This document shows positions 26,671 through 36,795 of a DNA stretch of 64,000 nucleotides, one piece after another; within the stretch, counting starts at the first letter, position 1; the number at the start of each line of letters is the position of its first letter. Source of the DNA: Candidatus Woesearchaeota archaeon CG10_big_fil_rev_8_21_14_0_10_37_12 (GTDB taxonomy: Archaea; Nanobdellota; Nanobdellia; Woesearchaeales; ARS49); NCBI GenBank assembly GCA_002762795.1, contig PCYA01000014.1, forward strand, positions 1 through 64,000, given 5' to 3'. The notes beneath the pieces were generated by a model that was not told the origin of the DNA, did not search any database, and was given only the letters and a program-made list of their open reading frames with translations. The translations under genes and the position numbers were made by a program.

Positions 26671-27621
26671 TTGTCCTATAAAATGACGACAAGTCTTCTT
26701 GGTATTGCACCTGCGCTTGATGACGCAATACAAGAAGTAGCATATAACGGAGAGAGATATTCTGATTTTCATCCAGCTAATGCAGGTGATATAAGCCAAG
26801 TATTTGATGCACAGTTAAGTAGAGAGTTAGTTGATCGTTTTACTACTACAATGTCTGATTGGTTTGATATTACTCGTCTGCAAGATCTTGCAAGCATTCG
26901 TTGTGACGGAAGAGCAGGTTATCGAACAGAGGGCATAGAAAATCCTGGTTTTTATGAATTATTAGTTCCAATTACTGGGCGGGTTATGTTAATTACGCGT
27001 ACTGGTTCTGATATTGCTTCAATAAAAAGTGTTGTAGACTGCGGACAAGATGGTAAGTTGTTTAATCTTGTGCAAGTTGATGACACTGGAAAACGTATTA
27101 GGATAATTTATGGTAATAAAGAATATGGTTCTATTCCTTCTATTGAAACGCATATTCATATTGCTGCTAATGCCATGCATATGGCTGAGGGTTGTGATAC
27201 TCCTGCAACAGTCCATGCGCATCCTCCTTATTTGGTTGCACTTGGAAGACACCCAAAAGTCGCAGGAGACTTTGAGCGGTTTAATGCTGTTGTTTATACT
27301 GCAGTTGAAGGATTAAATAGAAATCATAAAAAATTGATGGGTGTTGTTCCGTATCATCAATCTGGCTCTGCTGATTTGGTAGATAGCAGTTTAGATCCGT
27401 TAAAAAAACACGGTTTTGTGTTGTGGATGCATCATGGTGCAACTGTTCGACAAATCAATATTCGTCAAGGGTATGTTATGCTTGGTTATGCCGAGCATTG
27501 TGCAAGAATGGGTCTTGATTCAGTGCGTGAAGGTGCGTTAAGAATGCCTGATAAAGAGATTGTTCCGTTCTTAGAAGAAAAAGGATTAAAAGCTGCATAT
27601 GATGTTGTTTTTGAAACGTAG
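26671..27621 (+). CDS. Class II aldolase/adducin family protein (rhamnulose-1-phosphate-aldolase-like)
   Basis: ETHIHIAANAMHMAEGCDTPATVHAHPPYLVALGRH; HGFVLWMHHGATV. Confidence 0.85.
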   Translation: MSYKMTTSLLGIAPALDDAIQEVAYNGERYSDFHPANAGDISQVFDAQLSRELVDRFTTTMSDWFDITRLQDLASIRCDGRAGYRTEGIENPGFYELLVPITGRVMLITRTGSDIASIKSVVDCGQDGKLFNLVQVDDTGKRIRIIYGNKEYGSIPSIETHIHIAANAMHMAEGCDTPATVHAHPPYLVALGRHPKVAGDFERFNAVVYTAVEGLNRNHKKLMGVVPYHQSGSADLVDSSLDPLKKHGFVLWMHHGATVRQINIRQGYVMLGYAEHCARMGLDSVREGALRMPDKEIVPFLEEKGLKAAYDVVFET

Positions 27622-27792
27622 AAATTCCATCAGTGTGCTCACTGGTGGTGAAGCAAAGCGTGTATGTGCTTATTGATTACAGGTGGAATTTCTAGGTGAT
27701 CAAGAACCACTGGTCATATTTTTCTTATGACTTTCTGAATAGTCATGCCATTGGTGATCGCACTGCGGTGCTCAACACCAGTGGTTCTTGAC
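27618..27792 (-). repeat. Double-hairpin element copy D (opposite orientation, degenerate linker)
   Basis: AGAAATTCCA...TGGAATTTCT then CAAGAACCACTGGTCATATTTTTCTTATGAC...CACCAGTGGTTCTTGACA; arm homologous to copy C. Confidence 0.82.
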
Positions 27793-27861
27793 AAATAGGA
27801 AAAATAATGTGAGCCATAAAATAGTAAATGAAGCCACCATCAAAAATTTTGCACAGTCATT

Positions 27862-27981
27862 TTACGCTGAGATCGCTTCAAGGTACGATCTCATTTCTTG
27901 TGCTTCAAATGCATCGATTTGTCCTGCACGCAATAGGGTACTTATTGCCAACAAGTCTTCTTGCAAATGTTTGTATGCCAT
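27862..27981 (-). CDS. 39-aa small protein
   Basis: MAYKHLQEDLLAISTLLRAGQIDAFEAQEMRSYLEAISA* with upstream GGAGGAAAAAAG. Confidence 0.45.
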   Translation of the reverse strand: MAYKHLQEDLLAISTLLRAGQIDAFEAQEMRSYLEAISA

Positions 27982-28135
27982 CTTTTTTCCTCCGTCAAAA
28001 GCAACAATTTTTGTTGCCTTCAACGAATATCACAATAACAACTGTTTTTAAATTCATTATGAAGAGTTGATTAAGATAGGAAATATTAACTAAATATCCA
28101 CAAAGCTTAAAAAGTCATTTTTAAAATGGTGTACT

Positions 28136-28843
28136 ATGGTTCAAGCAATGGTAGGGCCTTCTTGGTTCTTAGGGGTTGATGCAAGCTTGGAGGCACTTGC
28201 AGGGATAATTGCGTTAGCTGTTGCGTTCGCAGCATTTCATATGTATTCTTTGACAAAAGAAAGAAGGTATGCTTTTTTAACAAGCAGTTTTGCTTTAATG
28301 ACTGCAAGTTTTATTTCTCGTGCAGTAACTGATGTGTTGCTTGCAAATAAAGAAGTTAGTTTATCTGCTGCAATGGCAAAGAATGTGTTTATTCTGGGGT
28401 ATGTAACTCATATCCTGTTAGCACTGCTTGCGTATGTTTTATTAATAATTTTAACATACAGACTCCCTGATAAAAGATTGTGGGTTTTGCTTGTGCTTAT
28501 TTTAATGCCAAGTTTGTTGTTAAGTTCAAGTTATTTCTTGAGCTTTTATGGTTTGAGCGTGATTTTGCTTGGTTTTGTTTCATTAGCATTTTATGACAAC
28601 TATGTAAATAATAGATCTTGTGCTGCAGGCATGGTGTTTCTTGCGTTTGCATTATTAACACTTTCTCAGATACAATTCCTTCTTGGACCTTTGAAAGATT
28701 TACTATACGTTTCTGCGCATGCAACTCAAGCAGCAGGATTTTTGATGTTGTTTTTTGTGTTAGTCAAGGTTAAATTGCGTCCAAAAGATATTGCGCGGGA
28801 TGAAAAATTAGATGTTAAAAAAGGTAAAAAAAGGAGCAAATGA
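28136..28843 (+). CDS. Multi-pass membrane protein
   Basis: About 7 hydrophobic segments; overlaps the following wHTH gene. Confidence 0.7.
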   Translation: MVQAMVGPSWFLGVDASLEALAGIIALAVAFAAFHMYSLTKERRYAFLTSSFALMTASFISRAVTDVLLANKEVSLSAAMAKNVFILGYVTHILLALLAYVLLIILTYRLPDKRLWVLLVLILMPSLLLSSSYFLSFYGLSVILLGFVSLAFYDNYVNNRSCAAGMVFLAFALLTLSQIQFLLGPLKDLLYVSAHATQAAGFLMLFFVLVKVKLRPKDIARDEKLDVKKGKKRSK

Positions 28844-29109
28844 AACGTTCAAAATTAGATATTGTCTATGACATGCTCAGAGCAATGGAGGACAAGGGAG
28901 GCAGAATTATTCCAACTCATTTGCTTTATAAGTCAAATTTGTCTCATCAGCGCATGAAATTGTATCTCAAAGAGTTAGAAGATAAAAATATGATTGTTGA
29001 AGTTGAAGTGAAAGGGAAAAAAATGTTTGAACTTACTGATGGCGGCAGAAAATTCTTGCAGAACTTCAAGCAGATGAAGGAATTCACTGAAGCGTTTGGT
29101 CTGTCGTAG
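28840..29109 (+). CDS. Winged-helix transcriptional regulator
   Basis: RSKLDIVYDMLRAMEDKGGRIIPTHLLYKSNLSHQRMKLYLKELEDKNMI...LTDGGRKFL. Confidence 0.82.
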   Translation: MKRSKLDIVYDMLRAMEDKGGRIIPTHLLYKSNLSHQRMKLYLKELEDKNMIVEVEVKGKKMFELTDGGRKFLQNFKQMKEFTEAFGLS

Positions 29110-29157
29110 TTTTCTAAGAACGTAGATTTTTTATAGTAGTTGCTATTAATTGCTGAT

Positions 29158-29718
29158 ATGAAAAGAGAGGTATGGTTATTGGCTTTTGCTTTATTTTTGC
29201 CTGCATTTATGGTTATGAGCATGGTGGAGCTTTCTTCGCCAGAGGGAAGAGTTGTGAACCCTATGGCAGAATTTCGTATGAACAGGATCAATTTGTGGTT
29301 CCCGTATCCATTCGGTGTTTCTCCAAGTTGCCAGGCACATGTTGCAACAGTGCAAACAGGTATTAGAATTAACAGTGATGGAAAGTTTTATGGTTTGAGT
29401 GGTTTGCAGCATGGCCAGGAATATTTTGATAATGAGCGTGTGTTATTCACTGCATTAGAAAAAATACAAACTCCTGAGCCGTATGTGCAAGCGTGTCCGT
29501 TTGACATTGAAACTCGTGCTGTTGAAGTTAGAGATGCTCTTGTAAAGTTAAATGGTGATTTGATTTTGTATACGTTAGATAATACTCCTTGTGATCGTCC
29601 GCAAGCAGCGTTTAATTATATTGATAGTGCATTGAATGCTAGCGCGATGCATGACGATCAGGTATTTTTGAATGATTTTGAGCAAAGTTGGTTGTTGCTT
29701 ACGGAATGTACGCGATGA
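29158..29718 (+). CDS. Secreted/membrane-anchored hypothetical protein
   Basis: N-terminal signal MKREVWLLAFALFLPAFMVMSM; start placed at internal Met. Confidence 0.6.
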   Translation: MKREVWLLAFALFLPAFMVMSMVELSSPEGRVVNPMAEFRMNRINLWFPYPFGVSPSCQAHVATVQTGIRINSDGKFYGLSGLQHGQEYFDNERVLFTALEKIQTPEPYVQACPFDIETRAVEVRDALVKLNGDLILYTLDNTPCDRPQAAFNYIDSALNASAMHDDQVFLNDFEQSWLLLTECTR

Positions 29719-30278
29719 AGTTTTCTAAGTTAGAAATTAGAGATATAGTGAAAGCGTGGTTTACTGTTTCGTTAATGTTTGCGATTGCGTTAACTGGTCT
29801 TAAGCAAGAGTTACTCGTAGCATTGTTGTTTGCGTTAGTAACTGCTGGTATTGGTTTTGTGTTGCACGAGTTAGCTCACAAATTTGTTGCACAAAAGTAT
29901 AAGTGTCAGGCTGAGTTTCGCGCAAATAACCGAATGTTGCTTGTTGGGTTGATCATTAGTTTTACTGGGTTTATTTTAGCTGCTCCTGGCGGAGTATTTG
30001 TTCAGGGCGCAAATAAAAGTCAGCATGGCAAGATTGCTTTTGCTGGTCCGTTGATGAACATCTTGCTCGCCATTTTATTTTTAGTGTTAACAAAAACAAC
30101 AACTGGTTTGCTCGCAAATGTCATGTTGTATGGTTGGTTGATTAACAGCTGGCTTGCAGCGTTTAATTTGATTCCAGTAATTCCTTTTGATGGCAGGGCT
30201 GTTTGGTTGTGGAACAAAATTGTTTATGTTATTGCAGTGATTGTTTCTTTGGGATTGGTTGGGTTTTCGATGGGTTGA
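29715..30278 (+). CDS. Peptidase M50-like (site-2 protease family) membrane protein
   Basis: GIGFVLHELAHKFVAQKY (HExxH in TM) and NLIPVIPFDGRAVW. Confidence 0.85.
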   Translation: MKFSKLEIRDIVKAWFTVSLMFAIALTGLKQELLVALLFALVTAGIGFVLHELAHKFVAQKYKCQAEFRANNRMLLVGLIISFTGFILAAPGGVFVQGANKSQHGKIAFAGPLMNILLAILFLVLTKTTTGLLANVMLYGWLINSWLAAFNLIPVIPFDGRAVWLWNKIVYVIAVIVSLGLVGFSMG

Positions 30279-30326
30279 TATTTTTTGGACGTAATCTTTT
30301 TAAACAAAGCTCACCTATATTACAGT

Positions 30327-30607
30327 ATGAGACGAGAAGATATATTGAAAACTATTGCGAGCAAGTTAAAGAAAGCTGGAGCTAGAAAAATCGCCATATT
30401 TGGCTCTTATGCACGGAAAGAAGAAAAAAAAATAGCGATGTTGACGTTTTGGTTGAATTTTCTGAACCGAAATCTTTGCTTGAATTTGTTGGAATTGAAC
30501 AAGAGTTAGCTAAAGCAACAGGCAAAAAAATTGATTTGCTCACCGAAAAATCTATCAGTCCTTATTTAATTAAAAGAATAAAGAAAGAATTGGTGGATAT
30601 AGCTTGA
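30327..30607 (+). pseudogene. MntA-like nucleotidyltransferase (antitoxin), frameshifted at an A-run
   Basis: KIAIFGSYARKEEK (frame 1) and NSDVDVLVEFSEPKSLLEFVGIEQELAKATGKKIDLLTEKSISPYLIKRIKKELVDIA* (frame 2) around GAAGAAAAAAAAATAGCGATG. Confidence 0.82.
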
Positions 30608-30937
30608 TGGAAAAAGATAATTCCGTTTACTTAAAGCACATTTTAGACGCGATTAAACGAGTTGAAGAATACACAAAAAACTGCAGTAAAGAAAAGTTTT
30701 CTAGAAACAAACATGATTCAAGCAGCAGTGATTCGTGAGATTGAAATTATTGGAGAGGCTGCCAAAAATTTAAGCAGTAAGTTCATAGAGACCTATAAAA
30801 ACATACCTTGGAAACAAATTGTAGGGATGAGGGATAAACTCATTCATGGTTATTTTGGAGTTGATTTAGAATCTGTTTGGAAAACAGTAAAAGAAGATTT
30901 GCAGTATTTAAGGAAGGAGATTAAGAAAATAAAGTAA
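30607..30937 (+). pseudogene. HepT-like DUF86/HEPN protein (toxin), frameshifted near TTTTC
   Basis: MEKDNSVYLKHILDAIKRVEEYTKNCSKEKF / LETNMIQAAVIREIEIIGEAAKNLS...GMRDKLIHGYFGVDLESVW (RX4HXY motif). Confidence 0.85.
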
Positions 30938-30996
30938 TCTTGTTGAGTTTGCGATGGGTTGATTGATAATCATTCAATTTTAAGTTTTCTTTTAGG

Positions 30997-31167
30997 CAAC
31001 TTTGAATTAATCAGCTTTTTGGTGAATGGCGTGAACGCCCCATAATTCTTGTCGTCGATATTCAAAGTTGGCTTAGGGAACGCTCGAAAATTGTGATTTT
31101 CGGCGCACCAAAAAGCTTGGCTTTTTTAGTGCTTTGACTCAATTAAGATAGTTTTTCAAAGTTCCCT
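30997..31167. other. Intergenic region with interleaved and nested inverted repeats
   Basis: CAACTTTGAAT(30997)/ATTCAAAGTTG(31060), AGCTTTTTGGTG(31013)/CACCAAAAAGCT(31106), AGGGAAC(31075)/GTTCCCT(31161), plus local hairpins. Confidence 0.6.
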
Positions 31168-31271
31168 TTACAAAAAAACTGAATCACTCCCCACTCGACA
31201 ACTGCTCGTAATCTTTTTAAACAGCTCATAAAACCAATGATACATAAGTAAGAATACAATTTAATTACAAT

Positions 31272-34200
31272 ATGGAAAATAAATCTGATGAATTAATCTC
31301 TTGGAAAGAGAAACCGAACACTAAGACTGAAGTAGAGAACTTGCTAAATCCAACTATCAAAAAATGGTTTCTCACAAGATTCCCAAACTTCAGCCTACCA
31401 CAATTATTTGGCGTGTATGAAATTCATTGCAGAAATAATATTCTTGTATCTGCTCCAACTGGTGCAACAAAAACATTAACAGGTTTTCTTTCAGTCTTAA
31501 ACGAACTTGTGGATAACGCAGAGAAAGGAAAACTTGAAGATAAAGTGTATTGCATTTACATTTCTCCTCTTAAAGCACTGTCAAATGACATTGAAAAAAA
31601 CCTCAAAGAACCATTAAAACAAATTGAAGAACTTGCTGGCAAACCATTAAACATTCGTGTTGGTGTTCGTACTGGGGATACAACACAATCTGATAAAAGC
31701 AAAATGTTGAGAAAGCCTCCGCACATTTTGATAACCACTCCTGAATCATTGGCAATTATGTTATCATCTATAAAATTCAAAGATCACTTAAAGAGTGTTG
31801 ATTGGTGTATTGTTGATGAAATTCATGCATTGGCTGAAAACAAAAGAGGCACTCACCTTTCATTATCTCTTGAGCGTTTGCAGAATCTTGCTCAGGGCAT
31901 GTGTCGTGTTGGCTTGAGTGCAACTGTTTCCCCATTAGAAGAAATTGCAAAATATCTTGTCGGCGAAAATCGCAAGTGTAAAATCATAGATGTACAATTT
32001 CTAAAAAATATGGATTTGAAGGTGATGTCTCCTGTTGCTGATTTGATTGAAACAACACATCACGACATGCATCATGAAATGTACAAATTAATTGATAAAC
32101 TAGTACAAGAACACAAAACAACAGTGATTTTTACAAATACGCGTGCCGCAACAGAACGAGTTGTTGATCACTTGAAAAATAAATTCCCGAAAAATTACAT
32201 TGGCAACATTGGAACACATCACGGCAGCATGAGTAAACATGCACGGCTCGATATTGAAAACAAACTAAGAAGTGGCGAGTTAAAATGCGTTGTTTGCTCG
32301 ACAAGCTTAGAATTGGGCATCGATATTGGGTACATAGATTTGGTAATTTGTTTGGGTTCTCCGAAATCTGTTGCGCGATTTCTGCAAAGAGCTGGACGTT
32401 CAGGCCATAAATTGCACGAAACAGTAAAAGCAAGAATTATCGTACTTGACAGAGATGATCTTGTTGAATGCGCGGTGTTAGTCAAAAGTGCTATTGAGAA
32501 AAAAATCGATAGGGTTCATATTCCGAGATTAGCTTTAGATGTGCTTGCGCAACAAATTATTGGTATGTCTTTAGAGCAAGTCTGGGATGAAAGTGATTTG
32601 TTTAAAACAATTAAAAAAAGTTATTGCTACACTGATTTGAAAAGAAAAGATTTCAATGAAATTTTGAGCTATCTTGCTGGAGAATTTGTTGATCTTGAAG
32701 ATAGACATATTTATGCAAAAATCTGGCGCGAAGATGGCAAACTCGGCAAAAAAGGAAGGATGAGCCGCGTGATTTATATGACTAATATTGGCACGATTCC
32801 TGACGAGTCTTTTATTACTGCAAAAGTAGGAAAGGAAACTGTTGGTTTACTCGACGAGAATTTTGTTGAACGACTTAAGCCAGGTGATGTTTTTGTGCTT
32901 GGCGGTGAAACGTACATGTTTAAGTACACGAGAGGCATGGTTGCGCAAGTAACTGCTTCTGTTAATAGGCCTCCTACTGTTCCAAGATGGATGAGTGAAA
33001 GTTTGCCGTTGAGTTTTGATTTAGCAAATGAAATTGGAAGATTTAGAAGACTAATGACTGAACAATTTGTTGCAAAAAAAAAGAAAGTTGAGATTGTTAA
33101 GTTCATTAATGATTTCTTGTATATTGATGATAAAGCTGCAACAGCAGTGTTTAATTATTTCAAAGAACAGTATGATTATTGTGGTGAAATTCCAAGTGAT
33201 AAAAAAATCGTTATCGAGTATTGCAATGATGGGAGAGATCAGAAAATTGTGTTTCATTCATTATTTGGTCGTCGCGTGAATGATTGTTTAAGCAGAGCAA
33301 TAGCATTTGTGCTAAGCAGGACCGAACACAAAGATGTTGAACTCGGCATTAGCGATAATGGTTTTTATATTACTGGCAACAGAAAATTAAATATCATCAA
33401 AGCAATGAAAATGTTGCAGGCTGATAAGCTTAGTTTGGTAATGAATTCTGCAATTGAAAAGAGTGAAGTGTTCAAGCGAAGATTTAGGCATTGTGCTACT
33501 CGTTCGTTTATGATTTTGCGTAATTACATGGGCAGACAAAAGCGTGTTGGCAGGCAGCAAGTGAGTTCTATGATTTTAATGAGTGCCTTGAAGCAATTAA
33601 ATCCTGATTTTAGCATTTTGAAAGAGGCAAAGCGTGAATGTTTAGAAGATTTGATGGACATTGGTAATACAAAAAAAGTAATTGAAGGGATCGAGTCAAG
33701 TAAGATAAAGCTTGTTGAGTTAGAAACAAAAATTCCGTCTCCATTTGGCTTGACTCTTGCATTGCAGGGTTATGCTGATGTGTTAAAAATAGAGGATAAG
33801 TATGAATTTTTGCGCAGGATGCATGAACAAATTCTTGCAAAGATTGAAGGCAGAGAAACACAGGCTGTTAGCGGGACAGGATATGTTGCGAAAGCACGTG
33901 AAAATCGGAATGAGTTTAAAGAACAGTTAAAAAAAGATGCTTGGAACTTAAAGCATGTTCCAAAGTTTGCAAAAGCTGAGTTGATAAGAATTATTGACGG
34001 CGAACGCAGCAATATTGACAAACGGTTCATTGAAGGTATTGAACAATACAAAGATGACATTGAGCAAAATTGGCCTGATGAATTAAAGAAATTTTTGTTT
34101 ACAGTATTAAAAGATTTAAAAGAAGGTGAGTTTTCTTATGAGGATTTTTGGAATGAAGAATCTGAGAAAAAAGAAGAAGAGGTAAGTGATGAAAAACAAA

Positions 34201-34412
34201 GAATTATTGAGCAGTTTAACAAAGCTGCGCGAAGAATAAAACTTGACGCGCAAATTAAGTATGATGTGTATCGTATGATTGATGGCGAGAAAGACAATTT
34301 TAGAAAAGAGACTAAACACTGGTTGAAAGATTTGTTTAACAAAGCAGTTCCTAAAGTCTGGGAAGATGATATTGCAAAGTTCTTGCAGAAGAAGATGAAA
34401 GAGATTGTTTAA
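31272..34412 (+). CDS. lhr: Lhr-like ATP-dependent helicase
   Basis: SAPTGATKTLTGFLSVL, VDEIHALAENKRGTHLSLSLERL, GLSATVSPLEEIA, TSLELGIDIGYIDLVI...QRAGRSGH. Confidence 0.93.
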   Translation: MENKSDELISWKEKPNTKTEVENLLNPTIKKWFLTRFPNFSLPQLFGVYEIHCRNNILVSAPTGATKTLTGFLSVLNELVDNAEKGKLEDKVYCIYISPLKALSNDIEKNLKEPLKQIEELAGKPLNIRVGVRTGDTTQSDKSKMLRKPPHILITTPESLAIMLSSIKFKDHLKSVDWCIVDEIHALAENKRGTHLSLSLERLQNLAQGMCRVGLSATVSPLEEIAKYLVGENRKCKIIDVQFLKNMDLKVMSPVADLIETTHHDMHHEMYKLIDKLVQEHKTTVIFTNTRAATERVVDHLKNKFPKNYIGNIGTHHGSMSKHARLDIENKLRSGELKCVVCSTSLELGIDIGYIDLVICLGSPKSVARFLQRAGRSGHKLHETVKARIIVLDRDDLVECAVLVKSAIEKKIDRVHIPRLALDVLAQQIIGMSLEQVWDESDLFKTIKKSYCYTDLKRKDFNEILSYLAGEFVDLEDRHIYAKIWREDGKLGKKGRMSRVIYMTNIGTIPDESFITAKVGKETVGLLDENFVERLKPGDVFVLGGETYMFKYTRGMVAQVTASVNRPPTVPRWMSESLPLSFDLANEIGRFRRLMTEQFVAKKKKVEIVKFINDFLYIDDKAATAVFNYFKEQYDYCGEIPSDKKIVIEYCNDGRDQKIVFHSLFGRRVNDCLSRAIAFVLSRTEHKDVELGISDNGFYITGNRKLNIIKAMKMLQADKLSLVMNSAIEKSEVFKRRFRHCATRSFMILRNYMGRQKRVGRQQVSSMILMSALKQLNPDFSILKEAKRECLEDLMDIGNTKKVIEGIESSKIKLVELETKIPSPFGLTLALQGYADVLKIEDKYEFLRRMHEQILAKIEGRETQAVSGTGYVAKARENRNEFKEQLKKDAWNLKHVPKFAKAELIRIIDGERSNIDKRFIEGIEQYKDDIEQNWPDELKKFLFTVLKDLKEGEFSYEDFWNEESEKKEEEVSDEKQRIIEQFNKAARRIKLDAQIKYDVYRMIDGEKDNFRKETKHWLKDLFNKAVPKVWEDDIAKFLQKKMKEIV

Positions 34413-34453
34413 AATAGAAAAGTTTTTATAGGATATATGCTATCAACATACAC

Positions 34454-35062
34454 ATGGATGTTAATAACATACATTTTACTGCGTTGGAACTTAAAATCGT
34501 TAGATACATATTCAAACATTACAAGGATAAACATAATGCGAGGCAGTTAGCAAGGATTTTAAGAATTAATCATGCTCACACGAACAAATTGTGCGGTTTA
34601 TTAGTTAAAAAGAGACTTTTAATAAGTGAAACTATTGGAAACGCAACATATTTTTCGTTCAGTTACAATAATAAACTGTCAATTAAGTTCATGCAATATT
34701 TGCTTGGACTGGAAGAGCAATTGTTCCCAAAATGGTTGTCAATTGTCCTATATAATTTAAAAAGATTTAGTCAACACATAAGCTTTGGCGCTATTTTTGG
34801 ATCGTCGGTTAACAATAATAATTTTAATGATGTTGATGTATTACTCGTTTACGATAAGAATAAAATAAAAGATATTAAAAAAATAAAAGATGAAATAATA
34901 AAATCTCAACTCATAGAACAACCAATAAGATACGTTGAAATTACAGAAGATGACGTGATGTTAAATAAAGACAGTAAAACATTCTACAATATTTTTTCAA
35001 ATAATTTAATTTTTTATAATGCTGAAAAATATGTTGAGGTGATTAAGAAGTGCCACAAATAG
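34454..35062 (+). CDS. HTH domain fused to MNT-type nucleotidyltransferase
   Basis: N-terminal wHTH; GAIFGSSVNNNNFNDVDVLLVYD (GSx10DxD). Confidence 0.75.
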   Translation: MDVNNIHFTALELKIVRYIFKHYKDKHNARQLARILRINHAHTNKLCGLLVKKRLLISETIGNATYFSFSYNNKLSIKFMQYLLGLEEQLFPKWLSIVLYNLKRFSQHISFGAIFGSSVNNNNFNDVDVLLVYDKNKIKDIKKIKDEIIKSQLIEQPIRYVEITEDDVMLNKDSKTFYNIFSNNLIFYNAEKYVEVIKKCHK

Positions 35063-35532
35063 AAAAACATTTGAAATGGTGCTTAAATGATGAAAAAAGA
35101 TTATTAAAAATAAAACCTGACAACGAATTAGCAAAGAAACATCTGAAAAAATCAGAGTATAATTATTCAGTCTTGCAAAATCTTGAGAAATTAAAAAATT
35201 ACGATTGGGCGCTTAATGTTGGTTTTTACGCAATCTATCATTGTTTTCTTGCAATTCTTTCAAAACACGGGTATGAATCAAGAAACCAATCATGCACCAT
35301 AACTGTGTTACTTCATTTAATAGATCAAAAGAAATTGGAGTTTAGCAAAGAAATAGTTCTTCAATTCGATACGCTTGAACCAGAAAAAAATATAATAACT
35401 CACACATTAAGATTTGAGCGAGAAGAATCAACGTATGGTGTTAAAACAACAATAAAGTTAGAACAGTTAAAGAAAATAAAAGAATTAGTTGTGAAAACTC
35501 AAAGAGAAACAATCAAAGTGCTTTCAGATTAA
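35050..35532 (+). CDS. HEPN-like protein paired with the NTase
   Basis: Overlaps the NTase gene; KNYDWALNVGFYAIYHCFLAILSKHGYESRNQSC helical HEPN-like core. Confidence 0.6.
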   Translation: MPQIEKHLKWCLNDEKRLLKIKPDNELAKKHLKKSEYNYSVLQNLEKLKNYDWALNVGFYAIYHCFLAILSKHGYESRNQSCTITVLLHLIDQKKLEFSKEIVLQFDTLEPEKNIITHTLRFEREESTYGVKTTIKLEQLKKIKELVVKTQRETIKVLSD

Positions 35533-35632
35533 CTATGCTAACTTTTGTTCAGTTCACGTATGATCTTTTTTTTCTAGTGTATAGTAAATTGCCTTAAATA
35601 TCGAACCTTTTAGCAATTTACTATATTTGAAA

Positions 35633-35729
35633 CGTCAGAAATTCACAAAATTTAATATGGTTTGTATGAATTTCTGAGCGTGCTCAAGAACTGTCACAAT
35701 TATTGATTATTTTTGACAGTTCTTGACAT
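35633..35729 (-). repeat. Double-hairpin element copy E (short, opposite orientation)
   Basis: CGTCAGAAATTCACAAAA...TATGAATTTCTGAGCGTGCTCAAGAACTGTCA...TGACAGTTCTTGACAT. Confidence 0.85.
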
Positions 35730-35735
35730 TCGCAA

Positions 35736-36761
35736 TTATTTGTTCGATTTCTTGCGAATTTCATTATAGCCTTTTGATGGTGGATTTTTTGATTCAGGCT
35801 TTTCATACCCTCTAACTTCAAGCTCTGGTTGATATTCTCCCTGTCTTGTTTCTACGAGAGCTTGTACCCCAACTGCACGTTTTGCGAGTGTTCTCCACAA
35901 GTTGTAAAATGCAAGGCTTGTTGGTTGTTCTATTGATTCTCGCGTGTGCAATGCAAATTTTCTGCGCTGTCTTAATCGTTTTGGTAAGTTTAAGAATGGA
36001 TGATCTGGATGTGCGTCTATCATTACTTGCCATAATTCATATTTTGCGAATTCTGCTGGTAAGCGAACCAATAAATAATTGTTTGCCATGTCTAAGAATC
36101 TGTCTTGATGCATTAATTTTCCGTCGCCATCAGTCACACGTTTTACAGGTCCTGTATTGCCTGCAAGATATTCGTGTGCTGCTTCGCACAAACCATCTAA
36201 TCTGTCTGCAAGTTTTGCCACTTGCCCTTCTGCTGTTCTGAGATTCTGACTAACACGTAATGCTCTTTCGTAACGTACGCCATTAACATATAGACCGTCA
36301 AACATGACAATGAGTTCTTCTACTGCGCGTGTTTCCAAGTCTTTTATTCTTTGATGATCAGCCTTTGTGCCTCTTGTTTTTGCTCCTGCATCAATATCTC
36401 CTATTTTAATTTCAATGTCGTCATGAACTTTGGCTGCAGCGCGTGCAAGTTGACGATCATACTGTGTTGAGTCAGGAACTAAATTTCCTAATTCATCTGT
36501 TATCTCTGCAACGCGTAAAGAATGATCCAAATTGGTGGTTCTGTACAACATAGGTTTAGAGCCGTGCCATCTGTCTATTTGTGCAAGTCCTTGTTCCCTG
36601 CTTCTGATATCTCGGTGATTTATTCTTGGAACGTGATCTACTTCACCATTGTCAAATTTAACTACAAGAGGTCTAAATGGAAGCAGTAGCTGGTCAGGAT
36701 CATCTGCTGATTTTCTTCCCCTTTTAGCCATAAGTGTACCTCTTATTTGTGGAATATACAA
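35736..36761 (-). CDS. HD-domain-like phosphohydrolase
   Basis: NLDHSLRVAEITDEL...AAAKVHDDIEIKIGDIDAGA. Confidence 0.65.
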   Translation of the reverse strand: MYIPQIRGTLMAKRGRKSADDPDQLLLPFRPLVVKFDNGEVDHVPRINHRDIRSREQGLAQIDRWHGSKPMLYRTTNLDHSLRVAEITDELGNLVPDSTQYDRQLARAAAKVHDDIEIKIGDIDAGAKTRGTKADHQRIKDLETRAVEELIVMFDGLYVNGVRYERALRVSQNLRTAEGQVAKLADRLDGLCEAAHEYLAGNTGPVKRVTDGDGKLMHQDRFLDMANNYLLVRLPAEFAKYELWQVMIDAHPDHPFLNLPKRLRQRRKFALHTRESIEQPTSLAFYNLWRTLAKRAVGVQALVETRQGEYQPELEVRGYEKPESKNPPSKGYNEIRKKSNK

Positions 36762-36795
36762 AAACTATTTAATACTCTGCTACTCCTGTTCAATA

